Positions 51,966 through 64,000 of a DNA stretch of 64,000 nucleotides are shown here, in pieces. Numbering within the stretch: the stretch's first letter is position 1; the number at the start of each line of letters is the position of its first letter. Source of the stretch: Mycolicibacter virginiensis (lineage in GTDB: Bacteria > Actinomycetota > Actinomycetes > Mycobacteriales > Mycobacteriaceae). Under the pieces are notes generated by a model. It saw only the letters and a list, made by a program, of their open reading frames with translations. It had not been told where the DNA came from and did no database searches. Where the stretch lies: NCBI RefSeq assembly GCF_022374935.2, contig NZ_CP092430.2, positions 1,054,001-1,118,000 on the forward strand, read 5' to 3'. The position numbers were made by a program, and so were the translations under genes.

Positions 51966-53519
51966 TCAGGGTTGGTAGCGCGGGAACACCCCGGACGGCG
52001 CCGGTAGCGTCAGGCCCGGTGTCAAGCGCTCGGGCACGGCGGTGAACATCCGCTGCTCGCTGGTCTGGCCCAGCAGGTCCAGCAGCTTGCCCGCCGATTC
52101 GGGCATTACCGGCTGCACCAGCAGCGCGGCGATTCGCACCGCTTCGAGCGTGGTGTACAGAACCGTGCCGAAGCGGGCCTGGTCGGCCGCCGACTCGCTC
52201 TTGGCCAGCTTCCACGGCTCGTTGGCCGAGAAATACCGGTTGGCCGCACCCAGCATCTGCCAGATCGCCTCTAGACCCAGGTGCATGGACTGCGTGCCGA
52301 ACGCCGACCGCATTCTCTCCAGCAGCGAGTCGGCCAGTGCCAGCAGTTCCTCGCCGTCAGCGGCCTGAGCGGTCGGCGCGGGCACCACCCCGTCGAGGTT
52401 CTTGGCCACCATCGACAGCGAGCGCTGCGCCAGGTTGCCCAGCTCGTTTGCCAGGTCGGCGTTGACGCGGCCGATCATCGCCTCGTCGGAGATGCTGCCG
52501 TCCTGGCCGAATGGGATCTCGCGCAGCAGGAAATAGCGCACCTGGTCGACGCCGTACTTGTCGACGAACTCGACCGGGTCGATGACGTTGCCCACCGACT
52601 TGCTCATTTTCTCGCCGCTGTTGAGCAGGAAGCCGTGCGCGAACACCCTGCGCGGCAACTCGATTCCGGCTGACATCAAAAAGGCCGGCCAGTACACAGT
52701 GTGGAACCGGATGATGTCCTTGCCGATCATGTGCAGATCGGCGGGCCAGTACCGGCGGAACGATTCCGAGTCGGTGTCGGGGTAGCCGACGCCGGTCAGG
52801 TAGTTGGTCAGCGCGTCCACCCAGACGTACATGACGTGGTCGGGGTGTCCGGGCACCGGCACGCCCCAGTTGAACGAGGTGCGCGAGATCGACAGATCCC
52901 GCAGCCCGCCGGAGACGAAGCTGACCACCTCGTTGCGGCGCACGTCGGGGGCGATGAAGTCCGGGTTCGCCTCGTAGTGCGCCAGCAGCCGGTCGGCATA
53001 GGCCGAGAGCCGGAAGAAGAAGGTCTGCTCCTCGGTCCAGGTCACCGGCGCACCCGTCTCGGCGGCGACCCGCGAACCGTCCTCGGCCAGCCGCGTCTCG
53101 CCTTCGGTGAAGAAGCGCTCGTCGCGCACCGAGTACCAGCCGGAGTAGGCGTCCAGGTAGATGTCGCCGGCGTCGACCATGCGCTGCCAGATCGCTTTGG
53201 ACGCCTCCAGGTGATCGGCGTCGGTGGTGCGGATGAACCGGTCGAAGGAGATGTTGAGCTTCTCCTGGAGCCGCTGGAACACATCGGAGTTGCGCCGCGC
53301 CAGATCCGCGGTCGGGATCCCCTCGGCGGCGGCGGTCTCGGCCATCTTCAGCCCGTGCTCGTCGGTGCCGGTCAGGTATCGCACGTCGAACCCGTCGAGC
53401 CGGTGGAACCGGGCGATCGCGTCGGTGGCGATGTACTCGTAGGCGTGGCCGATGTGCGGGTCACCGTTGGGGTAGGTGATCGCGGTGGTGACGTAGAAAG
53501 GCTTCGTTCTTCTCATCAC
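51966..53519 (-). CDS. metG: Methionyl-tRNA synthetase
   Basis: 517 residues. Class I signatures P-H-I-G-H-A (the H-I-G-H motif) near residue 21 and K-M-S-K-S at about 307. There is no zinc-knuckle C-x-x-C in the connective peptide, as in the shorter bacterial MetG type found in mycobacteria. Charges tRNA-Met; essential. Divergent from tatD with a 21-nt gap. Confidence 0.96.
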   Translation of the reverse strand: MMRRTKPFYVTTAITYPNGDPHIGHAYEYIATDAIARFHRLDGFDVRYLTGTDEHGLKMAETAAAEGIPTADLARRNSDVFQRLQEKLNISFDRFIRTTDADHLEASKAIWQRMVDAGDIYLDAYSGWYSVRDERFFTEGETRLAEDGSRVAAETGAPVTWTEEQTFFFRLSAYADRLLAHYEANPDFIAPDVRRNEVVSFVSGGLRDLSISRTSFNWGVPVPGHPDHVMYVWVDALTNYLTGVGYPDTDSESFRRYWPADLHMIGKDIIRFHTVYWPAFLMSAGIELPRRVFAHGFLLNSGEKMSKSVGNVIDPVEFVDKYGVDQVRYFLLREIPFGQDGSISDEAMIGRVNADLANELGNLAQRSLSMVAKNLDGVVPAPTAQAADGEELLALADSLLERMRSAFGTQSMHLGLEAIWQMLGAANRYFSANEPWKLAKSESAADQARFGTVLYTTLEAVRIAALLVQPVMPESAGKLLDLLGQTSEQRMFTAVPERLTPGLTLPAPSGVFPRYQP

Positions 53520-53540
53520 TCGCCACCTTATTGTGTGCGG

Positions 53541-56541
<3,001 letters not shown>

Positions 56542-57428
56542 CGGCGCGCCGGAAACTTCGCCAGCGCACGTTGCACCACCACGTCGGCGGCTCGCGCCGC
56601 CGGACCGAGCGTGTCGGACAGCGGCGGCGGTAGCAGCCGCAGGTGCGCATCGGCCAGATCGGCGGCGCACTGAGCGGGGAAAGGTGGCGCTCCGGTAAGC
56701 AGCTCGACAGCCGTGCAGGCCAAGGCGTATTCGTCGGTGGCTGCCGACGGGGCCTTGCCCTGCAGGATCTCCGGCGCGGTGTAGGGCAATGAGACTTCGG
56801 GGCGTTCGGAATGTCGGGCCCGGTGCCACACGTCTTCGACGACGGCGTGGGCCGCTCCGAAATCGGTCAGCACCGCACCGCCCCGGCCGAAGTCGGCGTG
56901 GATCAGGATGTTGGCGGGCTTGACGTCACAGTGCACGATGCCGCGACGGTGTGCGTAGTCGAGCGCGGCTGCGATCTGGGCCAGCGCGGCCAGGCGGTCA
57001 TCGAGGGTGCGGAGACCGGTCGCCTTACCGCCGTCGACGTACTGCATCGCCAACCAGAACGGCCCGTGTCGGTACACCGCGACAATGTGGCGGTGCTTGA
57101 GGGCGTTCGCGAACGCGAACTCGCGGTCCAGCCGGCCCTGCTCCGCGGGGGAGCGGTGCGACTCGTCGAGGACCTTCAGCGCCACTGGCACGTCGGGGCT
57201 GCTGCGGTGGTGGGCCAGATACACCCCGGCGTGCCCGCCGTGGCCGACCTCCCGCTCGATCAGGTAGCCGCCGTAGTCGCCGGCTGCGTTCATGACCTCA
57301 GATTAGGGCGCGCACAGCTACCTCGCAGAAAACTGAGAGTAGCATGATCGAATAGCTAAAAAGCGATGACATTTCGCTGGCGCGAGGTGAATAATCGACC
57401 CGATTGCATCAGCATCCAGGAGGCCGCC

Positions 57429-58895
57429 ATGACAACTCTGTCCCATCGCAAACTGAGTTCCATCGGTGCCGTGCCTCTGACGCTGACCGCCATTGCCGCC
57501 CTCGGTGTCGCGCCGGTGGTGGCGCCCACCCTGGCCGCGACTGCCAAAACAGTGGTCGCGCAAACGACTTTGCTGGACACCGAATCGTGGATCATGGGCG
57601 GCAGCGGGCTGCCGATCCCGCCGCCGCAGTACCTGACCGCCCTCACCGATCGGTTCATCTCGCCGGAGACCCCGAAGTTCGAGGGCCAGCCCACTTTTCA
57701 GGTGGACGCCACCAACCCGTTGTTCACCCCGGAGGGTCTCTACCCGCTGACCGGCGTGAAGACGCTGCCGCTCGACACCTCGCTGGCCCAGGGCTCCACC
57801 ATCCTGTACCAGAAGATCATGGAAGAGGTCGGCAAAGGCAATGACCTTGTCGTACTAGGCTATTCGCAGAGTGGTGTCATCAACGGGCTGGTCATGGACC
57901 AGCTGCTGGCCCTGCCCGAGGACGAGCGTCCGACCTCCGATCAGCTGTCGTTCGTGACGCTGGGCAGCCCGGCCAACCCCAACGGTGGCCTGCTGTCCCG
58001 CTTCGACGTTCCCGGGGTTCCGCTGAGCCTGCCCGCCCTCGGCGTCACGTTCAGCGGAGGTGCACCGTCTGAGACGCCTTGGGAGACAGCCAATTACATC
58101 CAGGAGTACGACGGCTTCGCGGACTTCCCGAAGTACCCGCTGAACTTCCTGGCTGACATCAACGCCTTCCTGGGCATCATGTTCATTCACGGCACCTACC
58201 CCTCGCTGACCGACGCCCAGCTGGCGACGGCGATCGAGTTGGACACCTCCGGCGACTACACCGGCAACAACCAGTACTTCATGATTCCCACCGAGGACCT
58301 GCCGCTGCTGCAGCTGTTGCGCGGCAACGCATTCGGCAACGCGTTCGCCGACCTGTTGCAGCCGGCCCTGCGGGTGCTGATCAACCTCGGCTACGGCAAC
58401 ATCGAGCACGGTTGGGACCAGGGCCCGGCGGACATCTCCACGCCGTTCGGACTGTTCCCCGACGTGAACCCGATGGACGTGCTCACCGCACTGGTCAACG
58501 GTGCCGAACAGGGTTGGAATGACTTCATCGCCGACCTGCAGAACATGGGGTCCGGCAGCGCGACCGACCTGTTCGGCCTGGACGGTGGCGGCCCCGCGGA
58601 CTTCTCTCTGCCGAGCCTGATGGATGTGGTCAACACCCTCAGCGGTGCCGCGGCGACCTTGTACGCGACGTTGCTGCCGACCGCCGACATCATCAATTCG
58701 CTGATCACCACGCTGCCGGCCTACAGCGCGAGCCTGTTCTTCAACGAGCTGATGTCCGGTGATCTGCTGGGGGCGATCGGGATGCCGCTGGCGGCCACCA
58801 CCGGGTTGGTCACCATGGCCGGCGGGTTCGAGGTGGAGGTTCTGATGAACGCCTTCAGCTCGATCAGCGCCGACTTCGCCGACCTGTTCTCCTGA
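57429..58895 (+). CDS. Secreted PE-PPE domain alpha/beta hydrolase
   Basis: 488 residues from ATG 57429, with CAGGAGG 7-10 nt upstream; an earlier in-frame ATG lacks a ribosome binding site. A Sec-like signal segment ([19 protein letters not shown]) occupies the N-terminus instead of a PE or PPE domain. The PE-PPE hydrolase core has the nucleophile S146 in V-L-G-Y-S-Q-S-G, with later D and H candidates in P-D-V-N-P-M-D and E-H-G-W. The C-terminal third is a hydrophobic helical extension. PE-PPE domains have esterase activity; substrate is unknown. Confidence 0.86.
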   Translation: MTTLSHRKLSSIGAVPLTLTAIAALGVAPVVAPTLAATAKTVVAQTTLLDTESWIMGGSGLPIPPPQYLTALTDRFISPETPKFEGQPTFQVDATNPLFTPEGLYPLTGVKTLPLDTSLAQGSTILYQKIMEEVGKGNDLVVLGYSQSGVINGLVMDQLLALPEDERPTSDQLSFVTLGSPANPNGGLLSRFDVPGVPLSLPALGVTFSGGAPSETPWETANYIQEYDGFADFPKYPLNFLADINAFLGIMFIHGTYPSLTDAQLATAIELDTSGDYTGNNQYFMIPTEDLPLLQLLRGNAFGNAFADLLQPALRVLINLGYGNIEHGWDQGPADISTPFGLFPDVNPMDVLTALVNGAEQGWNDFIADLQNMGSGSATDLFGLDGGGPADFSLPSLMDVVNTLSGAAATLYATLLPTADIINSLITTLPAYSASLFFNELMSGDLLGAIGMPLAATTGLVTMAGGFEVEVLMNAFSSISADFADLFS

Positions 58896-58959
58896 TCGAT
58901 CGGGATTCTCGGCCCGGAGCCCGGGTGCTGGGCCCCCGGGGACCGATAGTCTCATCGGC

Positions 58960-59922
58960 GTGACCGCATCCGACGGCAATGCCGCCACCGAATGGTCCCC
59001 GACCGGTTCGGTGACGGTGCGGGTACCGGGCAAGCTCAACCTCTACCTGGCCGTCGGTGACTGTCGCGATGACGGTTACCACGAGCTGACCACCGTCTTC
59101 CATGCGGTTTCGTTGGTCGACGAGGTGACCGTCCGCGACGCCGACGTGCTGTCGTTGCGGGTCAGCGGCGAGGGTGCCGATGTGCTGCCCACCGATGAGC
59201 GCAACCTGGCGTGGCAGGCCGCCGAGCTGATGGCCGAGTATGTAGGCCGGGCTCCGGACGTGGCCATCAGCATCGACAAGTCCATTCCGGTGGCCGGTGG
59301 CATGGCTGGCGGCAGTGCCGACGCCGCGGCGGTGCTGGTCGGCATGAACGTGCTGTGGGAACTGGGCGTACCGCGCCGCGACCTGCACTCACTGGCCGCC
59401 AGGTTGGGCAGCGACGTGCCGTTCGCGCTGCACGGCGGCACGGCGTTGGGCACCGGGCGCGGTGAGGAACTGGCGACGGTGCTCACCCGCGAGACGTTCC
59501 ACTGGGTGCTGGCGTTCGCCGACCGGGGGCTGTCGACGCCGGCGGTCTTCAAAGAACTGGACCGGCTGCGCGACACCGGGCGCAAGCTGCCCGAGTCGGG
59601 CGATCCCGAGCCGGTGCTGGCCGCGTTGGCCGCCGGCGACCCACAGCGGCTGGCCGGATTGCTCGGCAATGACCTGCAGGCGGCGGCGATCAGCCTCAAC
59701 CCTGACCTGCGCCGCACCTTGCGCGCCGGCGTGGAGGCGGGTGCCCTGGCCGGTGTGGTGTCCGGATCCGGTCCGACGTGCGCGTTCCTGTGCAGTTCGG
59801 CGCAGTCGGCGGCGGACGTCGCCGTCGAGCTGTCGGCGCTCGGGGCGGGACGGGCGGTGCGCGTGGCCAGCGGTCCGGTCTACGGCGCCCGAGTGGTGCC
59901 GTCGTCGGTCAGTGGGGCCTGA
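58960..59922 (+). CDS. ispE: 4-diphosphocytidyl-2-C-methyl-D-erythritol kinase
   Basis: 320 residues, GTG start. GHMP kinase features: [10 protein letters not shown] near residue 26, the ATP loop [14 protein letters not shown], and G-S-G-P-T-C-A. IspE phosphorylates CDP-ME in the MEP isoprenoid pathway. Corresponds to Rv1011. It is followed by the 250-nt gap before the pks16-like gene. Confidence 0.95.
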   Translation: MTASDGNAATEWSPTGSVTVRVPGKLNLYLAVGDCRDDGYHELTTVFHAVSLVDEVTVRDADVLSLRVSGEGADVLPTDERNLAWQAAELMAEYVGRAPDVAISIDKSIPVAGGMAGGSADAAAVLVGMNVLWELGVPRRDLHSLAARLGSDVPFALHGGTALGTGRGEELATVLTRETFHWVLAFADRGLSTPAVFKELDRLRDTGRKLPESGDPEPVLAALAAGDPQRLAGLLGNDLQAAAISLNPDLRRTLRAGVEAGALAGVVSGSGPTCAFLCSSAQSAADVAVELSALGAGRAVRVASGPVYGARVVPSSVSGA

Positions 59923-60172
59923 CCGCCACCCCGCTCCGCTAGCAGATTTGCCCGCGGATTAAGAGGAGTTTAAGATGGCCCGCGGTGATTATTTGCGGCC
60001 AGGACAACCTTGCCACCCAGACGCTCGCCGCTCTGGTGGGCCGCGCATTACGGTATCGAGATCTAACCGCCACCGAATTGTGTGCGTGTGCCTCTCGCGG
60101 AGTGGTCAACAGCAGGTGGAACATGAAATCTGAGCCCGTATGGAAAGTACTGGTGCCGGCTAGGAGGCCGTC
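59923..60172 (+). other. Intergenic leader of the pks16-like gene with short overlapping frames
   Basis: 250 nt. AAGAGGAG precedes ATG 59975, which opens a 52-codon frame ending at 60133. A second frame, from about GTG 59985, ends at 60176 with its TGA overlapping the fadD start (GTGA). Both frames contain closely spaced Cys codons (C-V-C-L; L-C-A-C). Neither has typical GC-rich third positions, so coding is doubtful. Confidence 0.3.
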
Positions 60173-61807
60173 GTGAGCAGGTTTACCGACAACATGTTCC
60201 GTAGTGCCCGGGAGTCGTCCAAGGGCATGGTTACCGGTGAGCCGCACACGCCCGTCCGGCACACCTGGGCCGAGGTCCATGAACGCGCCCGGCGTATCGC
60301 TGGCGGGCTGGCTGCGGCCGGCGTCGGCCCGGGCGACGCCGTCGGCGTGCTCGCCGGTGCCCCTGTCGAAATCGCCCCCACCGCCCAGGGTGTATGGATG
60401 CGCGCGGCGAGCCTGACCATGCTGCACCAGCCCACCCCCCGTACCGACCTCGCGGTGTGGGCCGAGGACACCATGACCGTCGTCGACATGATCGACGCCA
60501 AAGCCGTCATCATCTCCGACCCCTTCATGCCGGCTGCCCCCGTGCTGGAAGAGAAGGGCCTGAAGGTCGTCACGGTCGCTGACCTGCTGGCCGCCGAACC
60601 GATCGACCCGGAAGAAGCCGGTGAGGACGATCTGGCGCTGATGCAGTTGACCTCCGGCTCGACCGGGTCGCCGAAGGCCGTGCAGATCACCCACCGCAAC
60701 ATCTATTCCAACGCCGAGGCGATGTTCATCAGCGCTGAGTACGACGTCGAGAAGGACGTCATGATCAGCTGGCTGCCGTGCTTCCACGACATGGGCATGA
60801 TCGGCTTCCTGACCGTGCCGATGTACTTCGGCGCCGAACTGGTCAAGATCACCCCGATGGACTTCCTGCGGGACACCCTGCTGTGGGCCAAGCTGATCGA
60901 CAAGTACAAGGGCACCATGACCGCGGCCCCGAACTTTGCCTACGCGCTGTTCGCCAAGCGGCTGCGCAAGCAGGCCACGCCGGGCCAGTTCGACCTGTCC
61001 ACCCTGCGGTTCGCGCTCTCGGGTGCCGAGCCGGTGGAGCCGGCCGACGTCGAGGACCTGATCGACGCCGGTAAGCCGTTCGGGCTGAACCCGGCCGCTA
61101 TCCTGCCGGCCTACGGCATGGCCGAAACCGTCTTGGCGGTGTCGTTCTCCAAGTGCGGTGCGGGCCTGGTGGTCGACGAGGTCGACGCCGACCTGCTGGC
61201 TGCGCTGCGCCAGGCGGTGCCCGCCACCAAGGGCAACACCCGCCGACTGGCCTCGCTGGGGCCGCTGCTGGAAGGCATCGAGATCCGGATCGTCGACGAG
61301 CACGGCAGTTCGTTGCCGCCGCGCGGGGTCGGAGTGATCCAGCTGCGCGGTGAGCCGGTGACCCCGGGCTACCTGACCATGGCAGGCTTCCTGCCGGCGC
61401 AGGACGAGCACGGTTGGTATGACACCGGCGACCTGGGCTATCAGATGGAGGACGGCCACGTCGTGGTGTGTGGCCGCGTCAAGGACGTCATCATCATGGC
61501 GGGCCGCAACATCTACCCGACCGACATCGAGCGGGCCGCGGGACGCGTCGAGGGCGTCCGCCCGGGCTGCGCGGTCGCGGTGCGCCTGGACGCCGGGCAC
61601 TCACGTGAGACGTTCGCGGTCGCGGTGGAATCCAATGCCTGGCAGGACCCGGTCGAGGTACGCCGTATCGAGCACCAGGTCGCCCATGAGGTGGTCACCG
61701 AGGTCGACATGCGGCCCCGCAACGTCGTGGTGCTCGGGCCGGGCAGTATCCCCAAGACGCCGTCGGGCAAGCTGCGCCGGGCCAACTCCGTCGCGCTGGT
61801 CACTTAA
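60173..61807 (+). CDS. pks16: Acyl-CoA/AMP ligase (Pks16-like, FadD family)
   Basis: 544 residues, GTG start with TAGGAGG 9 nt upstream. AMP-forming ligase core: [18 protein letters not shown] (P-loop-like motif), Y-G-M-A-E-T, D-T-G-D-L-G-Y and the catalytic K in [10 protein letters not shown]. Position matches Rv1013 (pks16), which despite its name is an acyl-AMP ligase rather than a polyketide synthase. Substrate unknown. A bidirectional hairpin terminator follows. Confidence 0.9.
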   Translation: MSRFTDNMFRSARESSKGMVTGEPHTPVRHTWAEVHERARRIAGGLAAAGVGPGDAVGVLAGAPVEIAPTAQGVWMRAASLTMLHQPTPRTDLAVWAEDTMTVVDMIDAKAVIISDPFMPAAPVLEEKGLKVVTVADLLAAEPIDPEEAGEDDLALMQLTSGSTGSPKAVQITHRNIYSNAEAMFISAEYDVEKDVMISWLPCFHDMGMIGFLTVPMYFGAELVKITPMDFLRDTLLWAKLIDKYKGTMTAAPNFAYALFAKRLRKQATPGQFDLSTLRFALSGAEPVEPADVEDLIDAGKPFGLNPAAILPAYGMAETVLAVSFSKCGAGLVVDEVDADLLAALRQAVPATKGNTRRLASLGPLLEGIEIRIVDEHGSSLPPRGVGVIQLRGEPVTPGYLTMAGFLPAQDEHGWYDTGDLGYQMEDGHVVVCGRVKDVIIMAGRNIYPTDIERAAGRVEGVRPGCAVAVRLDAGHSRETFAVAVESNAWQDPVEVRRIEHQVAHEVVTEVDMRPRNVVVLGPGSIPKTPSGKLRRANSVALVT

Positions 61808-61814
61808 CCCACGC

Positions 61815-61872
61815 CGAGCAGTCGCGAAAGCCCCCAAATCCGTTCCGGATTGGGGGCTTTCGCGACTGCTCG
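61815..61872. terminator. Bidirectional hairpin terminator
   Basis: Convergent pks16-like and pth genes are separated by a hairpin of about 26 bp with one bulged base and a short TTC-type loop. Each arm runs CGAGCAGTCGCGAAAGCCCCC on its own strand up to a 5-base AT-rich top. There is no U-tract, as is usual for mycobacterial terminators. Confidence 0.85.
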
Positions 61873-61877
61873 TGCTA

Positions 61878-62462
61878 CTAGCCCCAGGCGTGGACGACGT
61901 TCTGGGCCGGTTCCAGCCCCAGTTCGATCAGCAGCTCGGTGGCGTCGGCGGACTGCTCGCAGATCGTCGGTAGCTCGTCGCGCTCCCGGGCAGTGAACGC
62001 CTGCAGCACGAACGCCGCCGGATCTTGGCGGCCGGGTGGCCGGCCGATCCCGAGACGGACCCGTTGAAAATCCTTGCTGCCCAACACGGTCGCGATCGAG
62101 CGCAGGCCGTTGTGGCCGCCCTCGCCGCCGCCCTGCTTGAGCCGGATCCGGCCGAAATCCAGGTCGAGATCGTCGTGAATCACCACGACCCCGCCGGTGG
62201 GCACTGAATAGAACTTGGCCAGTGGGCCCACCTGGCGGCCCGACTCATTCATGTAGCAGCGTGGCCGGGCCAGCACCACCGAGCGCCCGCTCAGGCGCCC
62301 GGTGGCCACGTCGGCACCCGACTTCTTGTGCAGCTTGAACGGCGATCCGATCCGCTCGGCGAGCAGGTCGACGACCATGAAGCCGACATTGTGCCGGGTG
62401 CGGGCGTAGGTCGGGCCCGGGTTGCCCAGGCCGACCACCAGCATCGGTGGTGACTCGGCCAC
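61878..62462 (-). CDS. pth: Peptidyl-tRNA hydrolase
   Basis: 194 residues, GTG start. Marks: [19 protein letters not shown] with the catalytic His in [15 protein letters not shown], and V-I-H-D-D-L-D-L-D. It releases tRNA from prematurely dropped peptidyl-tRNA. Located 12 nt downstream of rplY in one operon, as in M. tuberculosis (Rv1014c-Rv1015c). Confidence 0.95.
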   Translation of the reverse strand: MAESPPMLVVGLGNPGPTYARTRHNVGFMVVDLLAERIGSPFKLHKKSGADVATGRLSGRSVVLARPRCYMNESGRQVGPLAKFYSVPTGGVVVIHDDLDLDFGRIRLKQGGGEGGHNGLRSIATVLGSKDFQRVRLGIGRPPGRQDPAAFVLQAFTARERDELPTICEQSADATELLIELGLEPAQNVVHAWG

Positions 62463-62474
62463 GCGGTGCTCGGC

Positions 62475-63113
62475 TTACTCGGACTCGGCGGCCGCGCCCT
62501 CGGCGGCCTCCGCGCCGGCTTCCTCGCCCGCAGCCTCGGCCTCGGCCGGCTCCTCGGCGCTCGGGGCCTCGATCACGTTGACCAGCAGCAGTTCGGGGTC
62601 GGAGACCAGGCTCACGCCGTTGGGCAGCTCTAGGGCGCCGGCGGTGAACTGGGTGCCGGCCTCGGCGCCCTCGATGGAGACGGTCAGCTGCTCGGGAATC
62701 GACAGCGCCTCGGCCTCGATCTCCACGGCGGTGGCGTCCTGGGTGACCAGGGTGCCGGCCGCGGCGTCGCCCTCGATGACGACGTTGACCTCGACAGTCA
62801 CCTTCTCACCGCGACGCACGACCAGCAGGTCGGCGTGCTGGATGGTGCGACGGATCGGGTGGATCTCGAGTGCCTTGGTCAGCGCCAGCTGCTCCTTGCC
62901 CTCGATGTCGAGGGTGAGTACGGCGTTGGTACCGGAGTGGCGCAGCACGGCCGCGAAGTCGTGGGCCGGAAGCTCCAGGTGCTGCGGCTCGGTGCCGTGG
63001 CCGTAAAGGACCGCGGGGACCCGGCCTGCGCGGCGGGCCCGGCGCGAGGCGCCCTTGCCGGTCTCGGTCCGCACCGAAACGGTCAGCTGGTTGGTGGTCG
63101 GGCTCTTAGCCAT
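62475..63113 (-). CDS. rplY: 50S ribosomal protein L25 (CTC form)
   Basis: 212 residues from ATG 63113, with AAGGAG 5 nt upstream. The N-terminal L25 domain (about 8-95, [16 protein letters not shown]) binds 5S rRNA; the C-terminal CTC domain ends in an acidic Ala/Glu tail. This long form is standard in actinobacteria. First gene of the rplY-pth operon. Confidence 0.95.
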   Translation of the reverse strand: MAKSPTTNQLTVSVRTETGKGASRRARRAGRVPAVLYGHGTEPQHLELPAHDFAAVLRHSGTNAVLTLDIEGKEQLALTKALEIHPIRRTIQHADLLVVRRGEKVTVEVNVVIEGDAAAGTLVTQDATAVEIEAEALSIPEQLTVSIEGAEAGTQFTAGALELPNGVSLVSDPELLLVNVIEAPSAEEPAEAEAAGEEAGAEAAEGAAAESE

Positions 63114-63251
63114 GGGGAACTCCTTGGTTGCTACGGCGTGCATGAGGCACGGCCAGATCGCGACAACCATCTAGGAGGTCCTCGTCGATAACGGCGGCCA
63201 AATGGTGGCCGCCCTCGCCGTGACGCCTGGTCAGGCTAGCGCATCGGCAGC

Positions 63252-64000
63252 TCAGAGCGGAAATTGAACCCCGGTGAGCTGCGCAGACAGCTCCCACAGC
63301 TCGGCGGCCGTGGAGCCGCGCTTGGCCAACAGACTGCGGCCCACCGGCCCGCTGCGACCGACAATGCCGAAGCGCGGACCGATGAAGGTATTACCGGACA
63401 GATCCTGCGACGCCGCGTAGAGAGTCTGGCGCGCCCCGAAATCGGGGCTGGTGGCGAACAGGCCGTTGCCGAAGGTGCGCATCACCAGGTCGCCGATCCG
63501 ATTGCCGGTCTGGCCCTGCAGGTTGGTGCTCGAATAGCCGGGATGGGCGGCCAGCGCGCGCAGCGGTGAACCCGCGGCCACGAGCCGGCGTTGCAGTTCG
63601 CTGGTGAACAGCAGATTGGCCAGCTTGGCCTGGCCGTAGGCCAACCACGCCGAATACCGCCGGGACTCCCAGTTCAGGTCCTTGAGGCTGAGGTAGCCCA
63701 TCCGGTGCAGCGCTGAGGACACCGTCACCACCCGGTCGGTGAGCTTGGGCAACAGCAGGTTGGTCAGCGCGAAATGACCCAGGTGGTTGGTGCCGATCTG
63801 GCTCTCAAAACCGTCGACGGTCTTGCTGTAGGGCACCGCCATGATGCCGGCGTTGTTGATCAGCACATCGACGGCCGCGGTCTCCTCGGCGAACTGCCGC
63901 ACCGAGGACAGGTCCGCCAGATCCAAGGCGCGAACCGTCACGTCACCCGGCATCCCCGCCGCGGCGGCCTGGCCCTTGGCGGTGTTGCGGACGGCCAGGG
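63252..64000 (-). CDS. Short-chain dehydrogenase/reductase (partial, N-terminus outside window)
   Basis: The frame is open at the right edge, so the protein starts beyond base 64000. The visible 249 codons include D-V-L-I-N-N-A-G-I-M, the catalytic S-S-A-L-H region and Y-x-x-x-K as Y-G-Q-A-K. The T-N-H-L-G-H-F-A-L-T-N-L-L-L segment and Y-S-S-T-N pattern are typical of retinol dehydrogenase/protochlorophyllide-reductase-like SDRs. Substrate unknown. The N-terminal G-x-x-x-G-x-G NAD(P) motif is outside the window. Confidence 0.88.
   Translation of the reverse strand, partial: LAVRNTAKGQAAAAGMPGDVTVRALDLADLSSVRQFAEETAAVDVLINNAGIMAVPYSKTVDGFESQIGTNHLGHFALTNLLLPKLTDRVVTVSSALHRMGYLSLKDLNWESRRYSAWLAYGQAKLANLLFTSELQRRLVAAGSPLRALAAHPGYSSTNLQGQTGNRIGDLVMRTFGNGLFATSPDFGARQTLYAASQDLSGNTFIGPRFGIVGRSGPVGRSLLAKRGSTAAELWELSAQLTGVQFPL

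Noticed and set aside
59975..60133. 52-codon gene with a good AAGAGGAG site before pks16-like fadD
   Set aside because: Codon third positions are not GC-biased and composition is Arg/Ser-rich as in random frames; reported only as a possible leader.

Overview
The window is a piece of a GC-rich mycobacterial chromosome, most likely a non-tuberculous (Mycolicibacterium-like) species. Gene order follows the M. tuberculosis Rv0966c-Rv1015c segment closely: DUF1707 protein, echA7-fadE12-accA2-accD2-fadE13-atuA-like operon, rpmF, mprA-mprB-pepD, moaB2, SAF protein, ruc, 5-FTHF cyclo-ligase, galU, moeA/glp, rimJ, glpR, pat, DUF5642 lipoprotein, alkB-like, pmt, rsmI, pabB, metG, tatD, rpfB, ksgA, ispE, pks16-like fadD, pth, rplY. 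A DUF2563 gene, a PE-PPE-domain hydrolase and an EspI-like ATPase also point to mycobacteria. A complete mrp antiporter operon and an NADP-type glutamate dehydrogenase argue against the M. tuberculosis complex. Gene identities come from reading translated sequence and family knowledge; no database search was run.

Layout. 1-3661: Mrp cation/proton antiporter (end of mrpA/B, then C, D, E, F, G with 4-nt overlaps). 3646-9016: accessory genes, including a four-gene minus-strand operon (DUF2563 protein, glycine-zipper protein, three-helix membrane protein, LpqN-like protein) that looks like a type VII-type effector set, an MpaB-like oxygenase and a TetR. 9021-9184: three 55-bp tandem repeats. 9178-12471: serine hydrolase, ATP-grasp enzyme, DUF1707 protein. 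12530-21000: acyl-CoA carboxylase/dehydrogenase/hydratase operon with an AtuA-like gene and a palindromic operator candidate at its head. 21180-25047: rpmF and the envelope-stress set mprA-mprB-pepD. 25151-32353: molybdopterin-type proteins, an MscL with a C-terminal zinc ribbon behind a highly structured leader, a CIRCE-controlled redox chaperone gene, galU, and the glp-rimJ-glpR division cluster, followed by tRNA-Ala(CGC).

32509-42551 is an accessory stretch relative to the M. tuberculosis order (tRNA-Ala to pat): an orphan EspI-like ATPase, four regulator-centred gene pairs or neighbours, small secreted proteins, EcsC and SCO6745 family proteins, and gdhA. Palindromic operator candidates lie upstream of several TetR genes. 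42709-63113 returns to the conserved backbone, interrupted by a DUF559/AbiEi-type gene (45110-45967) enclosed in nested inverted repeats, and a PE-PPE hydrolase. 63252-64000 is a partial short-chain dehydrogenase. No gene-free stretch exceeds 300 bases. No insertion sequence, CRISPR array, prophage or rRNA was seen.

The best candidates for something undescribed are: (a) the DUF2563/glycine-zipper/three-helix operon at 4285-6845, (b) the three-way-junction leader that buries the mscL ribosome binding site (25783-25876), and (c) the DUF559 module bounded by matching nested inverted repeats (45075-46070).
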